From NCBI GenBank assembly GCA_964537285.1, contig CAZHZT010000029.1:1-52262 (forward strand): DNA of 52,262 nt, read 5' to 3'. This DNA comes from CAZHZT01 sp964537285. GTDB lineage: Bacteria > Bacteroidota > Bacteroidia > Chitinophagales > Saprospiraceae. The translations under genes and the position numbers were made by a program. Within the stretch, counting starts at the first letter, position 1. Every line of letters starts with the position of its first letter. This document shows, piece after piece, positions 42,911 to 51,403 of this stretch. The notes below the pieces were generated by a model. That model saw nothing but the letters and a program-made list of their open reading frames with translations. It was not told where the DNA came from and made no database searches.

Positions 42911-43714
42911 CTAACCTTTCCCCAACTCTATCGCCCTATTCAAAGCCGCATTCGCTCCCGAAATAATATCCTTATAAACCTCTTTCTCCCTGAAATCTTT
43001 CAAAGCCGCTTCCGTGGTTCCTCCTCGAGAGCAAACCCGTTGAATCCACTCTTCACAGGAAAAATCGGTTTTATCTAATAAATCAACGGCTCCACGGAAG
43101 GTTTGGCCTACCAAAAGCTCTGCTTCGGCATGGGAAAAACCCATTTTGTGAGCCGCTTCCATGAGCGATTGCATGAAAAACCAAACATACGCCGGGCCAC
43201 TACCCGAAATAGCCGTTGCTGCATCGATCAAAGATTCATCTTCTACATAAACTGCCTTTCCTGTAGTATTCAGTAAATTCTGAACCATCACCAATTCAAT
43301 ACGCGTTACTTCAGGCGTAGCCGTATAAGCCGTCATTCCCAAACCAATCTGAGCCGGCAGGTTCGGCATTGCCCGAATAATCTTGGGAGCAGAAAGCGCC
43401 TGAGCAATGGATTGCATTTTCACCCCCGCCATTATGGAAAGAAATACCTGCTGCGGCTCAATCATCGGCTTTAGGCGATCAAAAAGCACTTGGGTATCCT
43501 GAGGCTTTACTGCCAGAATGATCAAGTCCGCTTGACTCAGGCATTCCGCCGGATCACTAAACACAATTCCAATCCCAGCTCCGGTAAGGCTTTTTACCTT
43601 TTCGGGGGATTTTTCCAAAATCATCATATTGTCGTGCTCTACAATGTGCGCATGTAAAAAACTGCGTGCATAGGTAGTCCCCATATTTCCTCCTCCAATG
43701 ATCAGTATTTTCAT
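42911..43714 (-). CDS. proC: Pyrroline-5-carboxylate reductase
   Basis: A 267-residue NADPH enzyme for the last step of proline synthesis. The nucleotide fold is at the N-terminus (ILIIGGGNMGTTYARSFL); conserved are the LAVKPQD segment, RAMPNLPAQIGLGMTAY and the C-terminal signature AISGSGPAYVWFFMQSLMEA followed by SRGGTTEAALKDF. ATG start. Divergent from an aminotransferase; a heptamer repeat tract lies between. Confidence 0.95.
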   Translation of the reverse strand: MKILIIGGGNMGTTYARSFLHAHIVEHDNMMILEKSPEKVKSLTGAGIGIVFSDPAECLSQADLIILAVKPQDTQVLFDRLKPMIEPQQVFLSIMAGVKMQSIAQALSAPKIIRAMPNLPAQIGLGMTAYTATPEVTRIELVMVQNLLNTTGKAVYVEDESLIDAATAISGSGPAYVWFFMQSLMEAAHKMGFSHAEAELLVGQTFRGAVDLLDKTDFSCEEWIQRVCSRGGTTEAALKDFREKEVYKDIISGANAALNRAIELGKG

Positions 43715-43773
43715 GATGTATATTTATTGTGTTAACTTTGGAGCAAAGTTAATTATTAAACCTTAAAATGTAT

Positions 43774-43850
43774 ATGGGGACGGTAAACGGTTAACGGCAA
43801 ACGTGGGACGGCAAACCGTTAACCGTTAACCGTTAACCGTTCCCCGTTTC
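43774..43850. repeat. CGTTAAC heptamer tract between proC and the aminotransferase
   Basis: About four CGTTAAC units in a row (43815-43840) follow a degenerate purine-rich arm (GGTAAACGGTTAACGGCAAACG). The whole reads as a loose inverted repeat and ends three bases before the aminotransferase ATG. It belongs with the GGGAAACGG tracts but lies in a divergent gap. Confidence 0.7.
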
Positions 43851-43853
43851 CCT

Positions 43854-45050
43854 ATGGCAACACCAAGACAACTTTTTCTCCGACACCTCGCCCAAACCAG
43901 CCCTGCGCCGCTTTCACTCGAAATTGAAAGGGCCGAAGGGGTTTATCTTTATGATCGTAACGGGAAAGCCTATCTCGATGTTATTGCAGGCATAAGCGTG
44001 AGCAGTTTAGGACATAGGCATCCGAAGGTCATTGCAGCAATCCAGAAGCAACTGGATAAGTATTTACATACTATGGTTTATGGGGAGTACATTCTGGACC
44101 CTCAGGTGCAATTGGCTCAACGCTTGGCCGAAGTGCTTCCCGATGCCCTGAACAGCACTTACTTTGTCAACTCCGGCGCAGAAGCTACAGAAGGAGCTAT
44201 GAAACTAGCAAAGCGGCATACCGGAAGATCTGAAATTATTTCTTGTTTCAATGCTTATCATGGAAGCACTCAGGGCGCTGCGAGCTTGATGAGTGAACCC
44301 TATTTTACGCGTGCTTATCGCCCCCTGCTCCCGCAGATTCGACACATCGATTTTAATTGTAATTATTGTTTAAATAAAATTACGGAACAAACTGCGGCAG
44401 TTATTGTAGAAACAGTGCAGGCAGAATGGGGCGTTCGCAAGCCCTTACCTGCTTACTTAAAAGCACTGCGCAAGCGATGTTCAGAAGTGGGAGCGGTATT
44501 GATTTTTGATGAAATACAAGCTGGGTTTGGCCGCACGGGTACTTTGTTTGCTTTTGAGCAGTATGATGTTGTTCCAGACATTTTGCTGCTGGCCAAAGGA
44601 ATGGGCGGCGGTATGCCTATCGGGGCTTTTATCTCGTCCAGGGAGATGATGCAATGCCTGTCGGAGAATCCGGTGCTTGGCCACATCACTACTTTTGGAG
44701 GGCATCCGGTTTGTTGTGCCGCTTCATTAGCTACTCTGGAAACCTTGCTTGAAGAACCTTATATAAGTGAAGTAAAAGCTAAAGAATCACTTTTTAGAAA
44801 AAAGTTGATCCATCCGCTTATTCGGGATGTGCGCAGCGCAGGCTTGCTAATGGCCGTAGAGCTAGACACTTTCGATCAGGTACAGAGAGTTATAAAACGT
44901 TGTTTGCAAAAGGGATTGATTACGGATTGGTTTTTGTTTAATGATCGTTGTTTGCGGATTGCGCCGCCTTTGGTCATTTCGGAAAAGGAAATTGAGACAG
45001 CCTGCCGTATAATTTTAGAATCAATTGATGAAGTAGGGAAAGAGCGGTAA
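43854..45050 (+). CDS. Class III aminotransferase (acetylornithine-type)
   Basis: A 398-residue PLP enzyme. YFVNSGAEATEGAMKLAKR, HGSTQGAASLMSE, VIVETVQAEWGVR and IFDEIQAGFGRTGTLFAFEQ match the family; the PLP lysine is in LLLAKGMGGGMPIGAF. Substrate is unclear: ornithine, acetylornithine or 4-aminobutyrate are possible. proC lies divergent next to it; an ornithine aminotransferase feeding pyrroline-5-carboxylate to proC is a reasonable inference only. Confidence 0.88.
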   Translation: MATPRQLFLRHLAQTSPAPLSLEIERAEGVYLYDRNGKAYLDVIAGISVSSLGHRHPKVIAAIQKQLDKYLHTMVYGEYILDPQVQLAQRLAEVLPDALNSTYFVNSGAEATEGAMKLAKRHTGRSEIISCFNAYHGSTQGAASLMSEPYFTRAYRPLLPQIRHIDFNCNYCLNKITEQTAAVIVETVQAEWGVRKPLPAYLKALRKRCSEVGAVLIFDEIQAGFGRTGTLFAFEQYDVVPDILLLAKGMGGGMPIGAFISSREMMQCLSENPVLGHITTFGGHPVCCAASLATLETLLEEPYISEVKAKESLFRKKLIHPLIRDVRSAGLLMAVELDTFDQVQRVIKRCLQKGLITDWFLFNDRCLRIAPPLVISEKEIETACRIILESIDEVGKER

Positions 45051-45059
45051 AGATAAGAA

Positions 45060-45095
45060 TGAGTCATTCCGAATTTTCGGAACGGCTCCTGTTTA
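45060..45095. repeat. Decayed ATGAGTC palindrome
   Basis: AATGAGTCATTCCGAATTTT then CGGAACGGCTCCTGTTT: the left arm is intact, the right arm reads GGCTCCT instead of GACTCAT. It follows the aminotransferase stop by 10 bp. Confidence 0.6.
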
Positions 45096-45134
45096 AACCT
45101 TTTGTAGTTTGCCTGGTCAAAGTAAAAAAGATTC

Positions 45135-45243
45135 GTTCTTTGACAAATTGTGTGGAACTTCAAAATGATAACCCTTTCAGCCACAAGGGCATTCAAGGGT
45201 TATCATTTTGAAGTTCTATTTTCCACAATTTATGTCAAAGAAT
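45135..45243. repeat. boxA-framed palindrome before the DUF1800 gene
   Basis: It starts GTTCTTTGACAAATTGTGTG and ends CACAATTTATGTCAAAGAA. Its core, AACCCTTTCAGCCACAAGGG then CATTCAAGGG, is the 34142 core turned around. It ends 10 bp before the DUF1800 ATG. Confidence 0.9.
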
Positions 45244-45253
45244 TAAAAGCTTA

Positions 45254-46633
45254 ATGCCTATGTTTAGCAATGTAAAGCATTTGTATCTCAGAGCCGCTTT
45301 TGGCTTGAGCCCAAAGGACTATGAAGATATTTCAAATGAAAAAACGGCCAAAGCTGTTGATCATTTATTTGATCAAGCGAGGGTGGTTGCAGAAAAAGCA
45401 TTAGAGGAAGAAATTTATGAACCCGGAGATGAACGTCCCTCGAAGGAGGACCGAATGGAGCGAAAAAAAATAGAGAAAAAGCTAGTCGTTTTACAAAATA
45501 TCAGCTGGGTAAGCCGAATGGCCGATCCCGCCGAAAGCCCTTTCCTGGAAAAAATGTGCCTTTTCTGGCACGATCACTTTGCCTGCCGTACGCGTGGTTC
45601 TAAAATTGCTCAGGTACAACTGAATACCATTCGACAACATGCGCTAGGCAACTTTCGGGCCTTTGTGAAGGCCATGGCCAGAGATGTATCAATGATCCGT
45701 TTCCTGAACAATCAGCAAAATCGAAAAAAGCAACCCAATGAGAATTTCGCCCGGGAATTAATGGAGCTTTTTACTCTGGGCAGAGGGAACTACACTGAAA
45801 AAGATATCAAAGAGGCTGCTCGTGCTTTCACCGGATGGTCAAGTGATTTTTCGGGAGACTTTGTGTTTCGACAATTTCAACATGATGACGGGAATAAAGT
45901 CTTCATGGGAAAAAAAGGCCGCTTCGATGGCGATGATATCATTGATATTATCCTGGAAAAAAAGGAATCTGCTCGGTTTATTGCGCAAAAGGCCTATCGC
46001 TTCTTCGTCAATCCTCAAGATAATACTGAACACATAAATTTTCTGGCGGATCGTTTTTATGAATCGGATTATGACATTCAGGTTTTGATGCGTTCCATTT
46101 TTGAGAGTAATTGGTTTTACGATTCGAGAAACAAGGGCGTATTGGTCAAATCTCCGGTTGAGCTGTTAGCTGGGATCATGAAAACGTTGACGCTTTCTTT
46201 CGATCAGCCTTTAGCCATCCTTTTTGTACAAAAAGCGCTTGGGCAGGTGCTGTTCAATCCGCCCAATGTAGCAGGTTGGCCGAGTGGTCATGGCTGGATT
46301 GACAACTCTACGCTGATGCTGCGCCTTAACCTGGCCAGTAATTTAATCAATGCTTCTGAGTTTGATGTAAGGTTCAAAGAGGAAGCGGAGGTTGCTCCCA
46401 TCAAAAAGTTCCGGAAAATTCAAGCTGAGATCGATTTAAATTCCATTGAAAAGCTTTTGCCCGGAGGGAGCGCAAAAGAAGATATCAAGAAACTCGCTGA
46501 TGTCCTCTTGCCTGATGGAACGACTCCCAACTTGGAAGTCGTTGAACGGTTTGTTCAATATGCAGATTTTGGAACGCCGCTCTCAAGAATGATCAGTGGT
46601 ATTATGAGCCTTCCTGAATATCAATTACTATAA
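45254..46633 (+). CDS. DUF1800 family protein
   Basis: A 459-residue protein. Hallmarks: KHLYLRAAFGLSPKDYED near the start, LFWHDHFACRTRG, FARELMELFTLGRGNYTEKD with ARAFTGW, and PPNVAGWPSGHGWIDNSTLM. DUF1800 has no firm function but nearly always pairs with DUF1501, as here (15 bp apart, same strand). No clear signal peptide. ATG at 45254 or two codons later. Confidence 0.9.
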   Translation: MPMFSNVKHLYLRAAFGLSPKDYEDISNEKTAKAVDHLFDQARVVAEKALEEEIYEPGDERPSKEDRMERKKIEKKLVVLQNISWVSRMADPAESPFLEKMCLFWHDHFACRTRGSKIAQVQLNTIRQHALGNFRAFVKAMARDVSMIRFLNNQQNRKKQPNENFARELMELFTLGRGNYTEKDIKEAARAFTGWSSDFSGDFVFRQFQHDDGNKVFMGKKGRFDGDDIIDIILEKKESARFIAQKAYRFFVNPQDNTEHINFLADRFYESDYDIQVLMRSIFESNWFYDSRNKGVLVKSPVELLAGIMKTLTLSFDQPLAILFVQKALGQVLFNPPNVAGWPSGHGWIDNSTLMLRLNLASNLINASEFDVRFKEEAEVAPIKKFRKIQAEIDLNSIEKLLPGGSAKEDIKKLADVLLPDGTTPNLEVVERFVQYADFGTPLSRMISGIMSLPEYQLL

Positions 46634-46648
46634 AAAACTCCTTAAATC

Positions 46649-47845
46649 ATGGATAGAAGAAATTTTCTTAAAAATAGTGCCCTGGCCTCCACCGCTTTTA
46701 TGGCGCCCTCTTTTCTAAGTGCCTTTGCTGCTGAGCGTCTAGGACAAAGCCGTGCAGGAAAAGTTTTAATCGTAGTACAGCTATCGGGTGGCAATGATGG
46801 TTTAAACACCTTTGTACCCTATCGCAATGACCTGTATTACAGCAATCGCCCTCAAATTGCTGTTCCCAAAAATGAAGTTCTCCCCTTATCGGATAAACTA
46901 GGAGTAAATCCTGTAATGGCTAGCCTAAGAGAGCTCTACGACGAGGGTTTAGTAAGTGTGATCAACAACGTAGGCTATCCCAATCCCGACCGCTCCCACT
47001 TTAGGTCAATGGATATTTGGCACACGGGCAGTGGCAGCAAAGAATACTGGCAAACGGGCTGGCTCGGTCGTTATCTGGATAGTAGTTGTTCTGGTTGCGA
47101 AAATCCGCACCATATCATCGAAACAGATGATAGCCTGAGTTTAGCCCTGAAAGGAGAAAAACTCAATGGCTTTGCCATGAGCAATCCGCAGAGATTAAAG
47201 AGGGCCATCAAAAACCGTTTATTACAAGCTGTATCAAATGAAGGGCACGACTATCATGAAGAACATCCGGCAGCTTATTTATACAAGGTAATGGTTGGCA
47301 CACAATCTTCTGCGGATTATTTGAGTGCTCAGGTTAATAAGGGGAAGGCGAGTAGTGAATATCCCGAAACGGCTTTTGGTAAAGACCTGAAAATGATCGC
47401 TGAACTGATCCAGGGGGATACGGATACAAAAGTCTATTACGTAAGCTTGTCAGGTTTTGATACACACGCCAATCAAACTGGCCAGCATGAACGCCTCCTC
47501 AAGCAATATGCTGACGGAATGAAAGCTTTGGTCGATGATTTGAAGCGACATTATCTTTTGAAGGATACCCTGGTTATGACCTTCTCTGAATTTGGCCGCC
47601 GCGTTAAGCAGAATGCTGGCCGGGGAACCGATCATGGCACAGCCAATAATGTGGTGCTTATTGGAGGGCAGCTAAAAAAAGCAGGTTTATACAATGATAT
47701 TCCCGATCTAAGCAAATTGGACAAGGGCGACTTGATCTATAAGGTTGATTTTCGGAGTATTTACGCAGAAATATTGGATGATTGGCTGGATACCTCGTCA
47801 AAGCTTATTCTAAAGGATACCTTTCCTGCTTTAGGGATAATCTAA
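46649..47845 (+). CDS. DUF1501 family protein (Tat-type signal)
   Basis: A 398-residue exported protein. MDRRNFLKNSALASTAFMAP is a twin-arginine-like signal. The family, related to the sulfatase/alkaline phosphatase fold, shows VLIVVQLSGGNDGLNTFVP (39-57), SHFRSMDIWHTG, LSGFDTHANQTGQHERLLKQ and TFSEFGRRVKQNAGRGTDHG. Metal-binding His and Asp are present; the substrate is unknown. It is the second gene of the DUF1800/DUF1501 pair. Confidence 0.92.
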   Translation: MDRRNFLKNSALASTAFMAPSFLSAFAAERLGQSRAGKVLIVVQLSGGNDGLNTFVPYRNDLYYSNRPQIAVPKNEVLPLSDKLGVNPVMASLRELYDEGLVSVINNVGYPNPDRSHFRSMDIWHTGSGSKEYWQTGWLGRYLDSSCSGCENPHHIIETDDSLSLALKGEKLNGFAMSNPQRLKRAIKNRLLQAVSNEGHDYHEEHPAAYLYKVMVGTQSSADYLSAQVNKGKASSEYPETAFGKDLKMIAELIQGDTDTKVYYVSLSGFDTHANQTGQHERLLKQYADGMKALVDDLKRHYLLKDTLVMTFSEFGRRVKQNAGRGTDHGTANNVVLIGGQLKKAGLYNDIPDLSKLDKGDLIYKVDFRSIYAEILDDWLDTSSKLILKDTFPALGII

Positions 47846-47868
47846 GGATCTGGATGATTTGATTAAGT

Positions 47869-49119
47869 CTATGGAGTATAAAAATCCAATTGCTTTTCAT
47901 TTTCAATAAAAATAGCTGGCGTGCCGCCGAGGCTAATAACCTTTCCTTTTACACAAATTGCTTTATCTTTCAGTACTTCTACGGGATCGTAGGAAAAGTT
48001 GATCAAATGTTCTTTTCTGATGAACACGGTGAAAACCTGATTGGGAAACTGTTTGTCGAGATTGATGAGCGCATTGCCTTTTCTGCTTAGCCGTGTGCTC
48101 ACGGCTGTCCCACAAATATTCACCTCATCATTCATTCCCATATAGCGCTGAGCCTGAGTGGTATTGAAGTGATTCTTTGGAAGAGAAGGTGCTCCTATTG
48201 GCTCAACATCTGCCCCCTGGAGTTCAGGGATCCAGGTCGCTTTTTCCACCTGTCTTTCAAGTAAGTTCTCCAGATTATCAGGAAGGTCATGGAAAAAATC
48301 CAGGCCGGTAAGTGCTTCAATCTCATCAATTGGGACGATGAACGTTTCTAATGGAGCATTAGAACCTTCATGAGGCAATAAAAAGCCAACGGCTTTCTTG
48401 TTTTCAAGATCTACCGCTACTTTCCAGAATTGATTGGGAATGTGAACGCGGTTAACGCTCTTGGAGACAGCCTGTAGATCGTCCTTCAGCACGGGCCCGG
48501 TTACTACATATAGTTGTGTACCAGGATTTCTATAAATGTAAGCCCGCAATTTACTTTCCAGCTCTGCCCATATTTCCCGGTTAAACTCCGGAAGTTGAGG
48601 AGACATGTTTGAATAAAAATAAGATTCGGACAGAGCTTTAGCAGACCATCTAAAATCAGCAGATGGCGCTAAGTGCCCACGGTCATAGCCAAAGCCATCG
48701 TATTCGTAGCTGCTGTCCGGCTGAAGATATTTTAAAAAATAATCCTTCTCTTCAGCGGTTCCGCTGCTTACTTTGGGGTCTACTCTAAAATCATTGGTGC
48801 GAAATACGCTTCCCTTAATTATATCCGGGGTGATGATGTGCGCTACCCATTTGGCTTGCTCGTGTTTCTCTGCATATACCAGGCTCATCGCTGCATGTTC
48901 AATAAGTTTTTCCCCTTCTTCGAGCTTGGGAAGGCCGTTGGCTTCCAGGTCGCGCTGGATGCGTTTTAATTTGAGTGCTTCGATAGAAGCATTGATCTCT
49001 TCTTCGTGTTTTTTTAATGTGTTTAGTTGATTTTCAAGCTGATTAAGTTGTTGGTCAAGGTCCTGCGAAAAAAGTGGTAGTGTGAAAAAAGTTGTAAAAA
49101 GAACAAGTAATACCCGCAT
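47869..49119 (-). CDS. Secreted DNA/RNA non-specific endonuclease with OB-like tail
   Basis: A 416-residue exported nuclease. The ATG at 49119 gives the signal MRVLLVLFTTFFTLPLFSQ; the frame extends to a TTG upstream. A coiled coil follows (about 20-65). The NUC domain has the beta-beta-alpha-metal motif YDRGHLAPSADFR (His149 as general base) and the metal Asn in SNMSPQLPEFN. A final 80-residue segment (EVNICGTAVSTRLSRKGNAL, then VKGKVISLGGTPAIFIEN) resembles an OB fold. It probably degrades external nucleic acid. Confidence 0.92.
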   Translation of the reverse strand: MRVLLVLFTTFFTLPLFSQDLDQQLNQLENQLNTLKKHEEEINASIEALKLKRIQRDLEANGLPKLEEGEKLIEHAAMSLVYAEKHEQAKWVAHIITPDIIKGSVFRTNDFRVDPKVSSGTAEEKDYFLKYLQPDSSYEYDGFGYDRGHLAPSADFRWSAKALSESYFYSNMSPQLPEFNREIWAELESKLRAYIYRNPGTQLYVVTGPVLKDDLQAVSKSVNRVHIPNQFWKVAVDLENKKAVGFLLPHEGSNAPLETFIVPIDEIEALTGLDFFHDLPDNLENLLERQVEKATWIPELQGADVEPIGAPSLPKNHFNTTQAQRYMGMNDEVNICGTAVSTRLSRKGNALINLDKQFPNQVFTVFIRKEHLINFSYDPVEVLKDKAICVKGKVISLGGTPAIFIENEKQLDFYTP

Positions 49120-49199
49120 TTTATGGTTTTTGGTGAACAATAAACGATTCTTTTAAAGATATTATAGCATTTTTTATACCAAAAAATGAAATCGTCTAT

Positions 49200-49275
49200 A
49201 GCGATTCTCGCTTTGAAAAATATCGCCGCGAAGCGGCGTAAATTTGGTTTTGGATTTCCAAAATGAGAATTACTG
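49200..49275. repeat. Weak palindrome in the gap after the nuclease start
   Basis: GCGATTCTCGCTTTG and its loose partner TTTCCAAAATGAGAATTAC flank a tight hairpin CGCCGCGAAGCGGCG. It is in the gap 49120-49632, which otherwise holds only the 185-bp element and no gene. Confidence 0.5.
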
Positions 49276-49380
49276 AATCATCTAGAACCAAATGAAGAAA
49301 GTTATCATAGAAGGTTGTTCCTAAGGTTTAATTGGGGTTAAGCGTTTCGCCCAAGACATTTTGAGTAAACAAATCACTTT

Positions 49381-49565
49381 AGGGATCAGGAAAATAATAC
49401 CCTACCCATTTTACTTGTCCTTTTTTCCTCAGGCTGTGTTGGAAAGCCTCGCCGTACCTTTGGGTCCCGAAGGCATTCGGGACAAGTTATGCCTACGTTT
49501 TCCGCCTAGCCTGAGAAAAAAATTACTTCGCAAAATTTGGGTAGCTTATTAATTGCCTAATCCCT
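49381..49565. mobile_element. 185-bp imperfect palindromic element, copy 2
   Basis: Identical to 24736-24920 across all 185 bases, same orientation. The left neighbour ends CACTTT and TACTTTT follows on the right, a possible but unproven 5-bp target duplication. It lies 68 bp beyond the T9SS/EutC fusion gene's stop. Confidence 0.85.
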
Positions 49566-49632
49566 TACTTTTATGTCTTTAAGTTTTTAAAAGCTAATGA
49601 ATTTTTATGTGTAAACATAAACATCCTTTCTT

Positions 49633-51321
49633 CTACCCCATCAACCCCTCAAAAATGCCGACCGTCTCCCTGGCTGCTTTCCGCGGATCAAGGGCCGTAT
49701 CCGAAATGCCCGACACCACGCGCGAAATATCATGATCTACTTTTCCCTCCTGTGCCCAAATAGCTGTAGGAGCAGCTGTAAGGTAAGCGGAGAAATTGTG
49801 ATGCCCTGAACCTGGTCGCTCCCCAATGATGTGTATTATAAAATACTGACCATTGTTCAGGCGTGAGAGGTTAATAGTGCTTTTCGGTGCATCCAACCCG
49901 AATTCCATGATCTTTTTCCCCGCTGCATCCAGGATGACTGCCTTTCTTTCGGCCAATAAGTAAGAGCTTTCACAAATAATGGTCAACTCCCCATTGGTAG
50001 GATTTGGGTATACGTCTATGTTCTCCCCCGCAACTGCATGATTCTCGGAATGGGTGGGGTTCTCTCCGTTAATGACGATGAATTCATTACAATTGCCTTT
50101 CCGGCAGCCGTTTTGATCAATGCTGAGCAGCCAAACATCTAAGAGACTGGCATCGAGTGGGTTTAAGCCTATCTCTCCGACCATCACAAACCCAGTTTCT
50201 GTTTCAATGCCGTAGCGGAACGCTCCGCTCGGTGGGGCCTTTGAATTATCTGCTATAATTCTTTCCCAAAGCAATTGTCCTTCTTCGTTGAGCAGGAAGC
50301 ACCATCCGTCGAGTATCCGGTCTGGAAAAATGTCGTTTATGGATGAGAAATCTGTACTTCCAGCACCAAAAAGGTGGCCACTTTCAGTTTGAGTCAGGCT
50401 TAGGTGATCTTTAGCGGCATTATGCACAAATACGTATTCCCACTCGATCTTTAGGGAGGTATCCAACTTGTAAATTGTAGAGGGGAAAGGGAAGGTATCA
50501 CCAAGTGTGTAGGATAAGTCTTTGTGCCAACCTACTACATAACCTCCATCTCCTGCCTCCAGTACATTAATAGCCCTTCCCGGATCACCGAGATCACCCT
50601 CGGGAATCTCCTGAATCGCAGTTACTTCAAATTGATCATTCAATCTTCTGATTTTGGCTTTTACTTGAGAACCCGCAACAGCCTCCTCGTAAATGAGCAA
50701 ATATCCCCCACTCGTCTTCTCAATTAGGTCCGATTTGTATATCAATTTGTTACTGGAAATTGGTTCCGCGGCTTGCTGTAAGTTAAAACCCAAATCAAAT
50801 TGACGCAGGAATATTTGATAATCACCCAATTGCCGTTGGCCAAATACAAGTAGCGAATGATTAGCGTGAATCATTCCGTTAATGAACACTTCTTCATTGG
50901 AAATAAGATGATCTTTGGCAAAAAGGAAGGTTCCCAATTTGTCAAATGCAGCCAGTCTCAAGCCAATTATCTGGTTGTCATCTAATAAATAACCTACCGT
51001 ATAAACGGTATCTTCGTGAACCACAAGGCTTTTAACTTGAAAATCGTAAAAAACATCATCTGTGCCTCCGTTGTAAACTATTCTCCACTGAACCTTCCCC
51101 TTTTGATCGACCCGCATCAATCCCAGGCAGTTGTTCAAAAACAGGTTGCCTCCATCCGGACAGGCTGCTGAACCCATAATGATGAAATCATCTTCAAGTG
51201 TCTGTATCTGTACACCTGAATCGTACAGGCTGTCGGAGGAATAATTCAGGAACAAAGAAATTTCCTGGGCAAAAACAGGGCAAATTAGAAAGATCAATAC
51301 GAAGGTACAGAGAAGTCTCAT
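49633..51321 (-). CDS. T9SS secreted protein fused to a EutC-like C-terminal tail
   Basis: A 562-residue exported protein. Signal peptide MRLLCTFVLIFLICPVFAQ; the middle (20-430) has beta-propeller-like repeats (e.g. GSAACPDGGNLFLNNC, GHLFGAGSTDFSS). A T9SS sorting domain starts at about 437 (IDVYPNPTNGELTII to NNGQYFIIHI) but lacks its usual last strand and basic tail. Instead residues 499-562 read IGERPGSGHHNFSAYLTA, VDHDISRVVSGISDTALDP, aligning to the end of ethanolamine ammonia-lyase small subunit (GERPG, Asp, Ser-Ile, Pro..AA). It looks like a deletion scar joining two same-strand genes. T9SS export is probably impaired. Confidence 0.75.
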   Translation of the reverse strand: MRLLCTFVLIFLICPVFAQEISLFLNYSSDSLYDSGVQIQTLEDDFIIMGSAACPDGGNLFLNNCLGLMRVDQKGKVQWRIVYNGGTDDVFYDFQVKSLVVHEDTVYTVGYLLDDNQIIGLRLAAFDKLGTFLFAKDHLISNEEVFINGMIHANHSLLVFGQRQLGDYQIFLRQFDLGFNLQQAAEPISSNKLIYKSDLIEKTSGGYLLIYEEAVAGSQVKAKIRRLNDQFEVTAIQEIPEGDLGDPGRAINVLEAGDGGYVVGWHKDLSYTLGDTFPFPSTIYKLDTSLKIEWEYVFVHNAAKDHLSLTQTESGHLFGAGSTDFSSINDIFPDRILDGWCFLLNEEGQLLWERIIADNSKAPPSGAFRYGIETETGFVMVGEIGLNPLDASLLDVWLLSIDQNGCRKGNCNEFIVINGENPTHSENHAVAGENIDVYPNPTNGELTIICESSYLLAERKAVILDAAGKKIMEFGLDAPKSTINLSRLNNGQYFIIHIIGERPGSGHHNFSAYLTAAPTAIWAQEGKVDHDISRVVSGISDTALDPRKAARETVGIFEGLMG

Positions 51322-51403
51322 AGCAATTGTCTAACAGGTGAAAAAAATAATATAATATCTGTTCACTTGGGAAGACGTCAGCTAAGCATTGAAGGGTTGG
51401 GGC

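Noticed and set aside
43774..43850. Possible CRISPR array
   Set aside because: The units are 7 bp, directly adjacent, without spacers, and no cas genes are present.
49361..49552. Open frame of 63 codons inside the 185-bp element
   Set aside because: The same sequence at 24736-24920 has no start in frame; no domain; it is repeat DNA, not a transposase.
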